Below, piece after piece: positions 9,230 to 17,522 of a stretch of 64,000 nt of DNA. Source of the DNA: Chitinophaga niastensis (lineage in GTDB: Bacteria; Bacteroidota; Bacteroidia; Chitinophagales; Chitinophagaceae); contig NZ_PYAW01000007.1 of the NCBI RefSeq assembly GCF_003014755.1, forward strand, positions 124,001 to 188,000, in the 5' to 3' direction. The position numbers and the translations under genes are program-made. The notes under the pieces are model-generated. The model saw only the letters and a program-made list of their open reading frames with translations, was not told the origin of the DNA and searched no databases. Numbering within the stretch: the first letter of the stretch is position 1; each line of letters begins with the position of its first letter.

Positions 9230-9805
9230 TTATTTAAATTGATAAATCTGATCCGGGGTTACCACTGTTTGCAGGGGTACATCCCAGGTGTCCGCATCTT
9301 CTATTTTCGCTACCGGTTCAAACAGCGAAAGGCCGATGGTACGTACATCCGGGCGACATTGTTGGAGGAACCGGTCGTACATTCCCTTGCCATATCCCAC
9401 CCTGTGCCCTTGCAGATCAAAAGCCAGCAAAGGTACAAATACCAGGTCTATATCTGTCGGCAGTACTTCTTCCCCATGATCCGGCTCCGGAATGCCAAAG
9501 CGGTTTTTAACGAGAATGGTATTGGTTTTCCAGCGATAGTGGGTCATCTCTCCTGTTTTCATATCTGCTTTAGACAGCACCCATTGCATGTTGGGCCAGG
9601 TATCCCGCAGCCATTTTATCAGCGGCCAGGTATCTGCTTCTTTTTTTTCAGAGATAGGCAGGAAGATGTGTGCCTGCCGGATACCGCTATAATCCAGCTG
9701 CCGGGAATTGGCCAGCAGCCGCTCATTGAGGGTAATGGCCGTATCGTCGTCCAGGTTTAGCCGCAGCTCCAGAAAATGTTTTCGTATATCCTTTTTCGTG
9801 GTCAT
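9230..9805 (-). CDS. 5-formyltetrahydrofolate cyclo-ligase
   Basis: Converts 5-formyl-THF to 5,10-methenyl-THF with ATP (MTHFS/YgfA family), recovering a folate storage form. The 191-residue protein has the conserved N-terminal basic helix (KKDIRKHFLELR) and the family signature GHRVGYGKGMYDRFL near 135-150, containing the phosphate-binding GxGKGxYDR loop. The start codon overlaps the bioD stop in an ATGA arrangement (9802-9805), so translation is probably coupled. Its neighbours are bioD upstream and lpxK downstream. Confidence 0.93.
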   Translation of the reverse strand: MTTKKDIRKHFLELRLNLDDDTAITLNERLLANSRQLDYSGIRQAHIFLPISEKKEADTWPLIKWLRDTWPNMQWVLSKADMKTGEMTHYRWKTNTILVKNRFGIPEPDHGEEVLPTDIDLVFVPLLAFDLQGHRVGYGKGMYDRFLQQCRPDVRTIGLSLFEPVAKIEDADTWDVPLQTVVTPDQIYQFK

Positions 9806-10446
9806 GCCAGTAAAGTATGCAGCGATGCTGTCAACAACTGTGCCTGTTGCCTTACGAATGCCTTATCGACATGATCGGTTTGTGGAATATGGCCTATTTT
9901 GGGATAACCGCTCCATCTCACCACATCATCTTCATTACTATGATAATCTCCGCCAAAAATCCAGCCTATAACGGGAACGCCTGTATGTTGCAGTACCCTG
10001 GCAGTGAGCAGGGCGTGATTAATGCTGCCCAGGTAATTGGTGGCCACAATAATTACCCGTGCATGCAGCTGCCGGATGAGGTCCAGCGTAAATATTTCTT
10101 CGTTAACAGGCACCATCAGTCCGCCTGCGCCTTCTATGATCAAAGGGCGTAATGGCGGCTGCAATTCGTTTGCCTGCGCAAGAATAACATTGATATCTAT
10201 TGTAATATTTTCCAGCCGGGCAGCCAGATGAGGGGATGCGGGTGTATCCAGACAATATGCTTCGGGATGACAAACCGACACGCCGTTAGCTACCAAACGC
10301 AGTATCGTTTGCGTATCCGTTCCTTCCGTCAGTCCGGCTTGCACAGGCTTCCAGTAATCTGCCTGTAATGCTTCGGTAATACATGCAGCCGCAACGGTTT
10401 TTCCCACACCGGTGCCTATGCCGGTAATAAATATTCTTTCACTCAT
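9802..10446 (-). CDS. bioD: Dethiobiotin synthetase
   Basis: Closes the ureido ring of dethiobiotin from diaminopelargonate, CO2 and ATP, the penultimate step of biotin synthesis. The 214-residue protein starts at the ATG at 10446. An in-frame TTG three codons upstream is less likely. The P-loop TGIGTGVGKT lies at residues 8-17 and the EGAGGLMVP loop (substrate and Mg2+ binding) near 105-115. No other bio genes are in the window, so biotin synthesis is split between loci. The large palindrome B begins about 15 bp upstream of the start, so the promoter must lie inside or beyond that element. Confidence 0.93.
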   Translation of the reverse strand: MSERIFITGIGTGVGKTVAAACITEALQADYWKPVQAGLTEGTDTQTILRLVANGVSVCHPEAYCLDTPASPHLAARLENITIDINVILAQANELQPPLRPLIIEGAGGLMVPVNEEIFTLDLIRQLHARVIIVATNYLGSINHALLTARVLQHTGVPVIGWIFGGDYHSNEDDVVRWSGYPKIGHIPQTDHVDKAFVRQQAQLLTASLHTLLA

Positions 10447-10460
10447 CAGGAGCAAATATA

Positions 10461-10724
10461 ACTGTGATTTTTATGATTTTTGTGATTATCCTGATTAGCG
10501 AAGATCTCAGCGGATATTGTCTGAACCAGGATTTTTAGGATTGAATGGATTACCTTGATGGGTGCCGAAGATCATAACGAAAATATTCACGTATATCTTT
10601 TTTCTAATCAAACAATATAACACCCATCAAGGTAATCCATTCAATCCTAAAAATCCTGGTTCAGACAATATCCGCTGAGATCTTCGCTAATCAGGATAAT
10701 CACAAAAATCATAAAAATCACAGT
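10461..10724. repeat. Palindromic element B, 104-bp perfect arms
   Basis: Positions 10461-10564 and 10621-10724 are exact reverse complements over 104 nt by my reading, separated by a 56-nt AT-rich loop. Much of each arm is a degenerate 9-nt tandem array (TGTGATTTT, TATGATTTT, TGTGATTAT, then AGGATTTTT, AGGATTGAA, TGGATTACC). The arm also carries the GCGAAGATC core shared with other elements. It separates the divergent bioD and cystathionine beta-synthase genes. No transposase gene or obvious target-site duplication is visible. A perfect repeat this long implies recent origin or continual correction between arms. Confidence 0.93.
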
Positions 10725-10782
10725 TCTGACAATCTGCTCCCATCAATTCCGTATTTTCGTAACCATACAACCTCATTTTTTT

Positions 10783-12141
10783 ATGAAATACTGTGATAAT
10801 ATTCTCGAAACGATAGGAAATACCCCGATGGTAAAGTTGCACCGCGTAACGGCTACCCTGCCTTGTACGGTGTTGGCCAAGGTTGAGTTTTTTAATCCCG
10901 GCAACTCTATTAAAGACCGTATGGCGGTAAAAATGATAGATGTGGCTGAAAAGAACGGACTGCTGAAACCCGGCGGCACCCTTATTGAAGGCACTTCCGG
11001 CAATACCGGTATGGGGCTGGCACTGGCAGCCATCATCAGGGGGTACAAATGTATTTTTACCACTACAGATAAACAATCCAAGGAAAAAGTGGATATCCTG
11101 AAAGCTGTAGGTGCAGAAGTAATTGTATGTCCTACCAATGTGGAGCCTGAAGATCCGCGCTCCTACTACTCTGTATCCAAAAGACTGGCTACCGAGGTGC
11201 CCAATTCATTTTATGTAAATCAATATGATAACCTCGCTAACAGGGATGCGCATTATGAACAAACCGGTCCCGAAATATGGGAACAAACAGACGGTAAGAT
11301 CACGCACCTGGTAGTGGCAACCGGTACTGGTGGCACTGTTACCGGAACAGGTAAATACCTGAAAGAGAAAAATCCGGCAATAAAAGTTTGGGCCATCGAC
11401 AGTTACGGTTCTTTGCTGAAAAAATATTTTGAAACGGGTGAACTGGATATGACAGAAGTGTATCCCTATATCACAGAGGGTATTGGGGAAGATTTTGTGC
11501 CGGAGAACTACGATATGAGTGTGATCGACAAGTTTGAAAAAGTTACGGATAAAGATGCTGCTGTGATGGCGCGCCGTATCACCAAAGAAGAAGGTATTTT
11601 TGTGGGCTACTCCGCAGGATCCGCTATCGCCGGACTTTTACAGCTGAAGGCAGGATTAAAACCTACAGATCTGGTAGTGGTTATTTTCCATGACCATGGC
11701 AGTCGTTATGTAGGCAAAATATACAATGATCAATGGATGATGGAACGTGGTTTCCTGGATGTTAAAACCGTGAAAGATGTAGTGAATGGCCGTCGTAATC
11801 AGCCACTGGTAACCATTAGCGCCGATGCAAAAGTGAGCGAAGCCATCGCCAAAATGAAAAAATTTGATATTGAACATATCCCTGTAGAACAAGGTGGCGA
11901 CATTATCGGCGCCATCTCAGAAAACGGATTATTCAACCGCCTGATTGATGATGCCAATTTAAAAGACGCACAGATACGGCAGGTGATGCACTCCCCATTC
12001 CCACTGGTAGGCCAGGATACGCCGATAGAAAAACTAACGGTATATATCAACAGAGAAAATGGTGCTGTGCTGACTAAAGATGATAGCGGCAACCACCACA
12101 TTGTAACGAAATATGATATTATACAGGCGTTGGGAAGATAG
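10783..12141 (+). CDS. Cystathionine beta-synthase (PLP fold plus CBS pair)
   Basis: A PLP-dependent beta-replacement enzyme of 452 residues. The fold-type II catalytic domain (1-325) has the Schiff-base lysine in NPGNSIKDR (K44), the PLP-phosphate loop GTSGNTG at 70-76 and a second glycine loop, GTGGTVTGTGKYL. Residues 335-450 form two CBS repeats, which bind adenosyl ligands in related enzymes. The sequence lacks the N-terminal haem-binding extension of animal enzymes. Likely reaction: serine plus homocysteine to cystathionine; O-acetylserine sulfhydrylase activity is an alternative for such proteins. The BtuF-like gene follows 15 bp downstream on the same strand. Confidence 0.88.
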   Translation: MKYCDNILETIGNTPMVKLHRVTATLPCTVLAKVEFFNPGNSIKDRMAVKMIDVAEKNGLLKPGGTLIEGTSGNTGMGLALAAIIRGYKCIFTTTDKQSKEKVDILKAVGAEVIVCPTNVEPEDPRSYYSVSKRLATEVPNSFYVNQYDNLANRDAHYEQTGPEIWEQTDGKITHLVVATGTGGTVTGTGKYLKEKNPAIKVWAIDSYGSLLKKYFETGELDMTEVYPYITEGIGEDFVPENYDMSVIDKFEKVTDKDAAVMARRITKEEGIFVGYSAGSAIAGLLQLKAGLKPTDLVVVIFHDHGSRYVGKIYNDQWMMERGFLDVKTVKDVVNGRRNQPLVTISADAKVSEAIAKMKKFDIEHIPVEQGGDIIGAISENGLFNRLIDDANLKDAQIRQVMHSPFPLVGQDTPIEKLTVYINRENGAVLTKDDSGNHHIVTKYDIIQALGR

Positions 12142-12156
12142 TAATCATAAATTGTA

Positions 12157-12933
12157 ATGGTTTTTACTGATCAGTTAAACAGACAAATAACATTAGCGAA
12201 GCCGCCGGGGAGAATCATTTCCCTGGTGCCTTCGCAAACAGAATTATTATATACACTGGGGCTGGACGAGGAAGTGGCAGGTATTACAAAATTCTGCGTA
12301 CATCCGTCAACGTGGTTTCGTAGTAAAACACGCGTTGGTGGTACTAAAAATGTGCACCTGGATATTGTGCGGCAACTGGCTCCTGACCTGATTATTGCCA
12401 ACAAAGAAGAAAATCTGGCAACGGATATACAGGCCCTGATGGCCGAGTTTCCTGTATGGGTAAGCAATATACAATCGCTGGAAGATGCTTACGATATGAT
12501 TGCTTCCATAGGCGCCATTACTGACCGCGCTGCACAGGCAGCGGCGCTGCTTACTGAAATTAAATCCGGTTTTGCCGCATTAGTACCGGCTGCAGTACCG
12601 GTACCCACTGCCTATTTCATTTGGCGCAATCCCTGGATGGTAGCGGGTGGTGATACTTTTATACATGATATGCTGCGTGTTTGCGGGTTACATAATGTGT
12701 TCGGTGATCAAATGCGTTATCCTTCCATTGAGGCTGCACAACTGGCCAGCAGCGGCTGTAAGCTGGTGCTGTTATCTTCCGAGCCTTATCCTTTCAAAGA
12801 AAAACATATGGCAGAACTGCAGGAAATATTGCCGGATGCCCGTATTCAACTGGTAGACGGCGAATTATTTTCCTGGTACGGCAGTCGCCTGCTCGAAGCA
12901 CCTGCTTATTTTCAATCCATCTTATCAAATTAG
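12157..12933 (+). CDS. BtuF-like helical-backbone metal/corrinoid receptor
   Basis: A 258-residue member of the periplasmic-binding-protein-like fold used for cobalamin, haem and siderophores. It has the conserved opening PGRIISLVPSQTELLYTLGL and the middle segment LAPDLIIANKEEN. Unusually, it has no signal peptide: it starts with the beta strand VFTDQLNRQITL. Cytosolic stand-alone relatives without a linked ABC permease occur in Bacteroidota, and their role is unclear. It follows cystathionine beta-synthase by 15 bp, so the two may share a transcript, which would fit a link to cobalamin-dependent methionine metabolism (inference). Confidence 0.75.
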   Translation: MVFTDQLNRQITLAKPPGRIISLVPSQTELLYTLGLDEEVAGITKFCVHPSTWFRSKTRVGGTKNVHLDIVRQLAPDLIIANKEENLATDIQALMAEFPVWVSNIQSLEDAYDMIASIGAITDRAAQAAALLTEIKSGFAALVPAAVPVPTAYFIWRNPWMVAGGDTFIHDMLRVCGLHNVFGDQMRYPSIEAAQLASSGCKLVLLSSEPYPFKEKHMAELQEILPDARIQLVDGELFSWYGSRLLEAPAYFQSILSN

Positions 12934-13007
12934 ATTTTAAGAGGCAACCTCTTTCTTTCCTTTTGCGTAAACAAGGATATCTGATCATCTAAAATAAAAC
13001 GCATTCT

Positions 13008-13451
13008 ATGGAAAGAAGAGATTTTGTTTCTAATATTGGTCTTACGCTGGCGCTGGCGTGTACAGCGGGTTTGGCTGCCTGTAGCAAAGGTGGCAACGAC
13101 AATACTCCTCCGGTTCCGCCACCAGGTGGTGGTACAACTAATAAGTTAACCCTCAATTTAGGCAGTGACCTGTTGAATCCCGGCGATTTTAAAATATCCA
13201 ATGGTGTGATCATTATTCGTACCGGCACAGGCAATACAGCAGCGGCTTTCACGGCACTGTCGAGCACCTGCACCCATCAGGGATGTACAGTGGCCAATTA
13301 TAATAATGCTTCCAAATTAATTGAATGTAACGCTCCATGTGGCCATGGTAGCAGGTTTACTGCTACCGGCGCTGTGAATACAGGACCGGCTGGCAATCCA
13401 TTAACGGCTTATACCGTAAAAGTAGATGGCAATTCGCTCACGGTAAGCTAA
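13008..13451 (+). CDS. Rieske-type [2Fe-2S] lipoprotein, atypical second box
   Basis: A small predicted lipoprotein of 147 residues. After MERRDFVSNIG comes a hydrophobic signal ending in a lipobox-like LAAC. A Pro-rich linker (PPVPPPGGG) follows, then a Rieske fold with the first cluster box CTHQGC. The second box reads CNAPCGHGSRF instead of the canonical CPCHGS, so the ligand spacing is C-x-H or C-x5-H rather than C-x-x-H. It may bind a cluster and carry electrons at the outer face of a membrane, but the variant box makes cluster binding uncertain. No oxidase or bc complex gene is adjacent. Confidence 0.75.
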   Translation: MERRDFVSNIGLTLALACTAGLAACSKGGNDNTPPVPPPGGGTTNKLTLNLGSDLLNPGDFKISNGVIIIRTGTGNTAAAFTALSSTCTHQGCTVANYNNASKLIECNAPCGHGSRFTATGAVNTGPAGNPLTAYTVKVDGNSLTVS

Positions 13452-13599
13452 ACCTACGGCTGTTGCTCCTTCCCGGCTGATCCGGTGTGGTAGCGGTTTT
13501 GATATTTTCCCTTTATTTATATGTATGAAAGTGAGGAGTTAAAAAAGGAGATTTTCTTCCCGGCGATTTTTTTCGCTATAAATCTTCTGTTTAACTCCT

Positions 13600-13607
13600 T
13601 ATATTTG
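13600..13607 (+). promoter_or_regulatory. Promoter of fructose-bisphosphate aldolase, -7 box
   Basis: TATATTTG matches the Bacteroidota -7 consensus TAnnTTTG and lies 31 bp before the aldolase ATG. An imperfect dyad (GGAGTTAAA near 13534 and TTTAACTCC near 13590) lies just upstream and could be a regulatory hairpin or operator. The -33 element is not clear. Confidence 0.5.
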
Positions 13608-13637
13608 CTTTCCTAAAAAACAAATACATTTTAGAGT

Positions 13638-14705
13638 ATGGGAAAATACAGAGCTGGCGTATTATTCGGCGAAGAGCTGGATGCGCTGTATAACGATGCC
13701 AAAGACAACGGATTTGCTATGCCTGCCGTGAATGTTATAGGAACTAACTCCGTGAACGCGGTACTGGAAACAGCTGCAAAGGTAAATTCACCGGTTATTA
13801 TACAGTTTTCCAACGGTGGCGCACAATTTTTTGCTGGTAAGGGCATGCCTAACGACAAGCTGCAGGCGAACATTGCGGGTGGTATTTCCGGTGCTAAACA
13901 TGTACATGAAGTAGCTAAACATTACGGTGTACCAGTAGTATTACATACTGACCATGCTGCCAAAAAATGGTTGCCATGGATCGATGGTTTACTGGATGCA
14001 GGTGAAGCGCATTTTAAACTGCACGGTCAGCCACTGTACAGCTCTCACATGCTGGATCTGTCTGAAGAACCGATTGCTGAAAACATCGAAATTTCCCATA
14101 AATATTTCGAAAGAATGAATAAACTGGGTATGTCCATCGAAATTGAGCTGGGCGTAACAGGTGGTGAAGAAGATGGGGTAGATAACTCCGGCATCGACAA
14201 TTCCAAATTATATACGCAGCCTGAAGAGGTGGCCTACGCTTACGAAACCTTATCTACAGTAGGTTCCCGCTTTACCGTAGCTGCTGCTTTTGGTAACGTA
14301 CACGGTGTATATACACCTGGTAATGTGGAACTGCGTCCGGTGATCCTGCATAACAGCCAGGAATTCATCCAGTCTAAATTCAAGACTGCTGCTAAACCAG
14401 TATACTATGTATTCCATGGTGGTAGCGGTTCTCCTAAGCACCAGATTACAGAAGCCCTGGGTTATGGTGTCATCAAAATGAACATTGATACAGATATGCA
14501 GTGGGCATTCTGGGAAGGTGTACATGATTTCTACGAAGAAAAGAAAGCTTATCTGCAGGCACAGCTGGGTAATCCGGAAGGTGCTGATAAGCCAAATAAA
14601 AAATATTACGATCCGCGTATATGGTTACGCAAAGGGGAAGAAACCTTTGTTAAGCGTCTGGAAGAAGCTTTCCATGACCTGAACTGTATCAACAGGAACG
14701 CATAA
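13638..14705 (+). CDS. fbaA: Class II fructose-bisphosphate aldolase
   Basis: A zinc-dependent aldolase of glycolysis and gluconeogenesis that splits fructose 1,6-bisphosphate. The 355-residue length matches the E. coli-type class IIA enzyme. The zinc and catalytic segment VLHTDHAAK is at 101-109 (D105 and H106 correspond to the catalytic Asp and zinc His). Further conserved blocks are IEIELGVTGGEEDGVDN, the phosphate and zinc loop YYVFHGGSGS, and MNIDTDMQWA. It is monocistronic: its own promoter lies upstream, and palindromic element C begins at the base after its stop. Confidence 0.96.
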   Translation: MGKYRAGVLFGEELDALYNDAKDNGFAMPAVNVIGTNSVNAVLETAAKVNSPVIIQFSNGGAQFFAGKGMPNDKLQANIAGGISGAKHVHEVAKHYGVPVVLHTDHAAKKWLPWIDGLLDAGEAHFKLHGQPLYSSHMLDLSEEPIAENIEISHKYFERMNKLGMSIEIELGVTGGEEDGVDNSGIDNSKLYTQPEEVAYAYETLSTVGSRFTVAAAFGNVHGVYTPGNVELRPVILHNSQEFIQSKFKTAAKPVYYVFHGGSGSPKHQITEALGYGVIKMNIDTDMQWAFWEGVHDFYEEKKAYLQAQLGNPEGADKPNKKYYDPRIWLRKGEETFVKRLEEAFHDLNCINRNA

Positions 14706-14841
14706 TAGCTTTTAGCAGTTAGCTTTTAGCAGTTAGTAAGCGGAGACAAGAGCGAATGATATTAAATTATCGCTTTTGTCTCCGTTTTGTTTACTAACAG
14801 CTAAAAGCTAACTGCTAACAGCTAATTGCTAACAGCTAAAA
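14706..14841. repeat. Palindromic element C (TTAGC heptamer family)
   Basis: The left side is a 7-nt tandem array (TAGCTTT TAGCAGT repeated). The right side is its reverse complement (GCTAACA, GCTAAAA units) with one or two more units. The middle is an inverted repeat CGGAGACAAGAGCGA / TCGCTTTTGTCTCCG around TGATATTAAATTA. The element starts at the base directly after the aldolase TAA stop (14703-14705). It lies between two plus-strand genes and would fold into a long hairpin in the aldolase transcript. Confidence 0.85.
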
Positions 14842-14857
14842 CCTTTTCTCCATATGT

Positions 14858-14888
14858 TTTTGGCTTTATGCTATAATTCGTATCTTGC
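14858..14888 (+). promoter_or_regulatory. accD promoter
   Basis: TTTTG near 14858 and TATCTTGC at 14881-14888 resemble the Bacteroidota TTTG-N19-TAnnTTTG promoter, with one deviation in the -7 box. An E. coli-like TATAAT at 14872 is also present. It lies about 30 bp before the accD ATG, just after element C, so accD probably has its own start. Confidence 0.45.
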
Positions 14889-14917
14889 ACCACTATTTTC
14901 TAATCTAATAGTAAAAT

Positions 14918-15766
14918 ATGTCAAGCTGGTTTAAGCGAATTAAACAAGGCATCTCCACTACCACCAGTGAAAAGAAAGAAGCACCGGATGGATTGTGGCA
15001 TAAGTGTCCTAACTGTAAAAAAACCACCACTGTAAAGGATCTGAAGGAGCATTTTTATGTTTGTGATAAATGCAATTACCACAATCGTATTAACTCTTCA
15101 GAGTATTTCGAGATCATATTTGATAACAATCAGTTCGAGGAACTGTTTCCAAATATTTACCCAACGGACTTCCTGGGCTTTAAAGATTTGAAGCCATACG
15201 GCGACAGATTGAAGGATGCGCAGAAAAAATCCGGGTTGAAGGATGCTATGACGGTTGGTGCCGGCAAAGTGCTGGGTAATGACCTGGTAGTAGCCTGTAT
15301 GGATTTTACCTTCATTGGCGGTTCTATGGGATCTGTAGTAGGTGAAAAGATCGCACGTTCTATCGACTATTGCATCTTCCACAAAATGCCTTTGATGATC
15401 ATTTCCAAGTCCGGTGGCGCACGTATGATGGAAAGTGCCTTCTCCCTGATGCAAATGGCCAAAACAGCTGCCAAGCTCACACAGCTGGCAAATGCGAGAC
15501 AACCATACATCTCTTTAATGACTGATCCCACTACCGGTGGTGTAACGGCTTCCTATGCTATGCTGGGCGACCTGAACATTGCTGAACCTGGCGCGCTGAT
15601 TGGTTTTGCCGGTCCGAGGATCATTAAAGAAACCATTAAAAAAGACCTCCCTGCTGGTTTCCAAAGCGCTGAGTTCCTGCTGGATCACGGTTTCCTGGAT
15701 TTCATTATGGATAGAAAAGAACTCAAAACGAAGCTGGGCAGCTTGCTGACCGTCTTCAAAAACTAA
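14918..15766 (+). CDS. accD: Acetyl-CoA carboxylase carboxyltransferase beta subunit
   Basis: Beta subunit of the carboxyltransferase that makes malonyl-CoA for fatty acid synthesis. The 282-residue protein has the characteristic N-terminal zinc ribbon with C30, C33, C49 and C52 (CPNC and CDKC), followed by the crotonase-like domain with GGSMGSVVGEK and SGGARMMES oxyanion loops and the acyl-CoA-binding FAGPRIIK segment. The alpha subunit gene is not in the window. It is flanked on both sides by TTAGC palindromes (elements C and D), with D starting 5 bp after the stop. Confidence 0.96.
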   Translation: MSSWFKRIKQGISTTTSEKKEAPDGLWHKCPNCKKTTTVKDLKEHFYVCDKCNYHNRINSSEYFEIIFDNNQFEELFPNIYPTDFLGFKDLKPYGDRLKDAQKKSGLKDAMTVGAGKVLGNDLVVACMDFTFIGGSMGSVVGEKIARSIDYCIFHKMPLMIISKSGGARMMESAFSLMQMAKTAAKLTQLANARQPYISLMTDPTTGGVTASYAMLGDLNIAEPGALIGFAGPRIIKETIKKDLPAGFQSAEFLLDHGFLDFIMDRKELKTKLGSLLTVFKN

Positions 15767-15770
15767 TCTC

Positions 15771-15870
15771 TTAGCTTTTAGCAGTTAGCTTTTAGTACCA
15801 GAAAAGATAACCTTTATCTGTTGTGCTAAAAGCTAACTGCTAAGGGCTAATGGCTAAAAGCTAATAGTTA
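15771..15870. repeat. Palindromic element D, abutting the smpB start codon
   Basis: The left arm TTAGCTTTTAGCAG-TTAGCTTTTAG and the right arm CTAAAAGCTAACTGCTAAG pair around an AGATAACCTTTATCT mini-hairpin. The right side has extra heptamer units (GGCTAAT, GGCTAAA, AGCTAAT). It begins 5 bp after the accD stop and its last unit runs to the base before the smpB ATG at 15871. The whole smpB leader is therefore element sequence, and a folded hairpin would sit next to the ribosome binding region. Confidence 0.85.
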
Positions 15871-16308
15871 ATGGCAGAATTAAAGAACAGATCGGCATAT
15901 TTCGAATACGCAATAGAAGATAAATATATTGCAGGCATGGTATTGCTGGGAACAGAGATCAAGTCCGTACGTGCTAATAAGGTGAGTTTTAATGATTCAT
16001 TCTGCTATTTTTCTAAAGGAGAATTATATGTAAAAAGTTTGCACATTGCGGAATACTCTCATGGTACCTCCTCCAATCACGATCCCCTGCGTGAACGCAA
16101 ACTGTTGCTGACAAAACGTGAGCTGAGAAAGTTGGAAAACAAAATGAAGGAACGCGGCTACACCATCGTACCCCTGCGTATGTTTATCACAGATAAAAGC
16201 CTGGCGAAGATAGAAATAGGCATTGGTAAAGGTAAGAAGCTGCATGATAAACGTGATTCCATCAAAGAGAGGGAAGCCGACAGAGAACTCAGACGTCAAT
16301 ATAAATAA
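15871..16308 (+). CDS. smpB: SsrA-binding protein SmpB
   Basis: A tmRNA-binding protein that brings SsrA RNA to stalled ribosomes for trans-translation. The 145-residue protein has the family blocks RSAYFEYAIEDKYIAGMVLLGTEIKSVR and SFNDSFCYF, and a basic C-terminal tail (KGKKLHDKRDSIKEREADRELRR) that inserts into the empty mRNA channel. The length is normal. It has no ordinary Shine-Dalgarno sequence, because the bases before the ATG belong to palindromic element D. The tmRNA gene itself is not seen in this window. A lipoprotein gene follows 47 bp downstream. Confidence 0.96.
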   Translation: MAELKNRSAYFEYAIEDKYIAGMVLLGTEIKSVRANKVSFNDSFCYFSKGELYVKSLHIAEYSHGTSSNHDPLRERKLLLTKRELRKLENKMKERGYTIVPLRMFITDKSLAKIEIGIGKGKKLHDKRDSIKEREADRELRRQYK

Positions 16309-16355
16309 ATAGCGCAAGAGAACTGTAGCGGATATATCCTTATAAACATAATCCC

Positions 16356-17522
16356 TTGAAAACATTCAGTGCATCAATCCGATCAACGCAGCAGCTCTTT
16401 GTTTCCGGCATACTGCTGTGCATCTTACTCTTTTCCTGCAAATCAGGTGAAAAATTATACAACAAAGGCAGGTACGATGAAGCTGTGACCACCTTTGTAA
16501 AGAAGCTGCAACGAAGGCCACAGGATGCCACAGCGCTGCGAATGCTGCCCGATGCCTATACAAAGGCCCAACAGGCACATGAAGACCGTGTAAATGAGTA
16601 CCTGCGCTCCAATAACCAATTGAAATGGGAATCGGTGCGTAATGAATACCGGACCCTGCAAAACCTCTACAACGTTATTCATAACTCCCCCGCTGCCCTG
16701 AGAGTAGTGCAACCCAAGGATTACCGGGATGCCATTACCGGCGCACAGGAAAATGCCGCAGAGATCCGTTACGATCGTGGTATGGCACTCCTCGACAAAG
16801 GCGACAAAGCCAGTGCACGTAAGGCTTACGACGAGTTTGGAGCTACCCTCAAACTGATCAGCAATTACCGTGATACCAAACAACGCATGGATGAAGCCTA
16901 CCAAATGGGCGTTATCAATGTAGTGATCAGTGAAATTGAAGTGCGTTCCCCATATTTTCAATTCAGTGCAGATCAGTTCAGGGATTACCTGGTGAGAAAT
17001 CTGCAACAGCGTAATATCAACCGCTTTGTTCTCTTTCATGATGAACGCATCGCCCGCAGTCAAAACCTGCGACCAGATGAATATCTTGAATTACGCTTTT
17101 ATGATTTTGTAGTCGGACAAACCTATGTAGACCGCATCCAGCGCGATGTTTCAAAGGAAATTGTTACCGGCACCTATAAAGATTCTACCGGCAGGGAAAT
17201 TAATATCTACCAAACCGTAAAAGCCACCTTGTTTATCACCAAGAAAACCGTTGTTTCAAAAGGAGTGCTGGATTACCGCATTACAGATACTAATAATAAT
17301 GGCCAAACCCTGCGAACTGACCGCATTCCCGGCAGCTACACCTGGTTAAATCAATATGGTACTTTCCGTGGTGATGAAAGGGCTTTAAGTGAAGAAGATA
17401 AACGATTGATAGGTGGACGCGATGAACCACCACCACCGCCACAGGATCTTTTTATGGAATTTACCCGCCCTATTTATGATCAGCTGGAGCGGGACCTGCA
17501 AAGCTTTTATAATAGGTTTTAG
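16356..17522 (+). CDS. Predicted outer-membrane/periplasmic lipoprotein with TPR-like start
   Basis: A 388-residue protein I do not recognise beyond its general type. The start must be TTG at 16356, because no ATG occurs between the upstream in-frame stop (16326) and the lipobox. The signal peptide ends in LLFSC (Cys near residue 28). Residues 33-65 (GEKLYNKGRYDEAVTTFVKKL) look like a tetratricopeptide repeat, and a second helical repeat appears near 145-175. The rest is mixed alpha/beta with a Pro-rich PPPPP stretch near 365. The stop codon TAG (17520-17522) is the first TAG of palindromic element E, so the 3' end of the gene may have been set by the element. Confidence 0.7.
   Translation: MKTFSASIRSTQQLFVSGILLCILLFSCKSGEKLYNKGRYDEAVTTFVKKLQRRPQDATALRMLPDAYTKAQQAHEDRVNEYLRSNNQLKWESVRNEYRTLQNLYNVIHNSPAALRVVQPKDYRDAITGAQENAAEIRYDRGMALLDKGDKASARKAYDEFGATLKLISNYRDTKQRMDEAYQMGVINVVISEIEVRSPYFQFSADQFRDYLVRNLQQRNINRFVLFHDERIARSQNLRPDEYLELRFYDFVVGQTYVDRIQRDVSKEIVTGTYKDSTGREINIYQTVKATLFITKKTVVSKGVLDYRITDTNNNGQTLRTDRIPGSYTWLNQYGTFRGDERALSEEDKRLIGGRDEPPPPPQDLFMEFTRPIYDQLERDLQSFYNRF

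Noticed and set aside
10461..10724. Element B considered as an insertion sequence or MITE with a known transposase
   Set aside because: No transposase frame and no clear target-site duplication are visible; terminal repeats fill nearly the whole element. Mobility remains possible but unproven, so it is listed as a repeat only.
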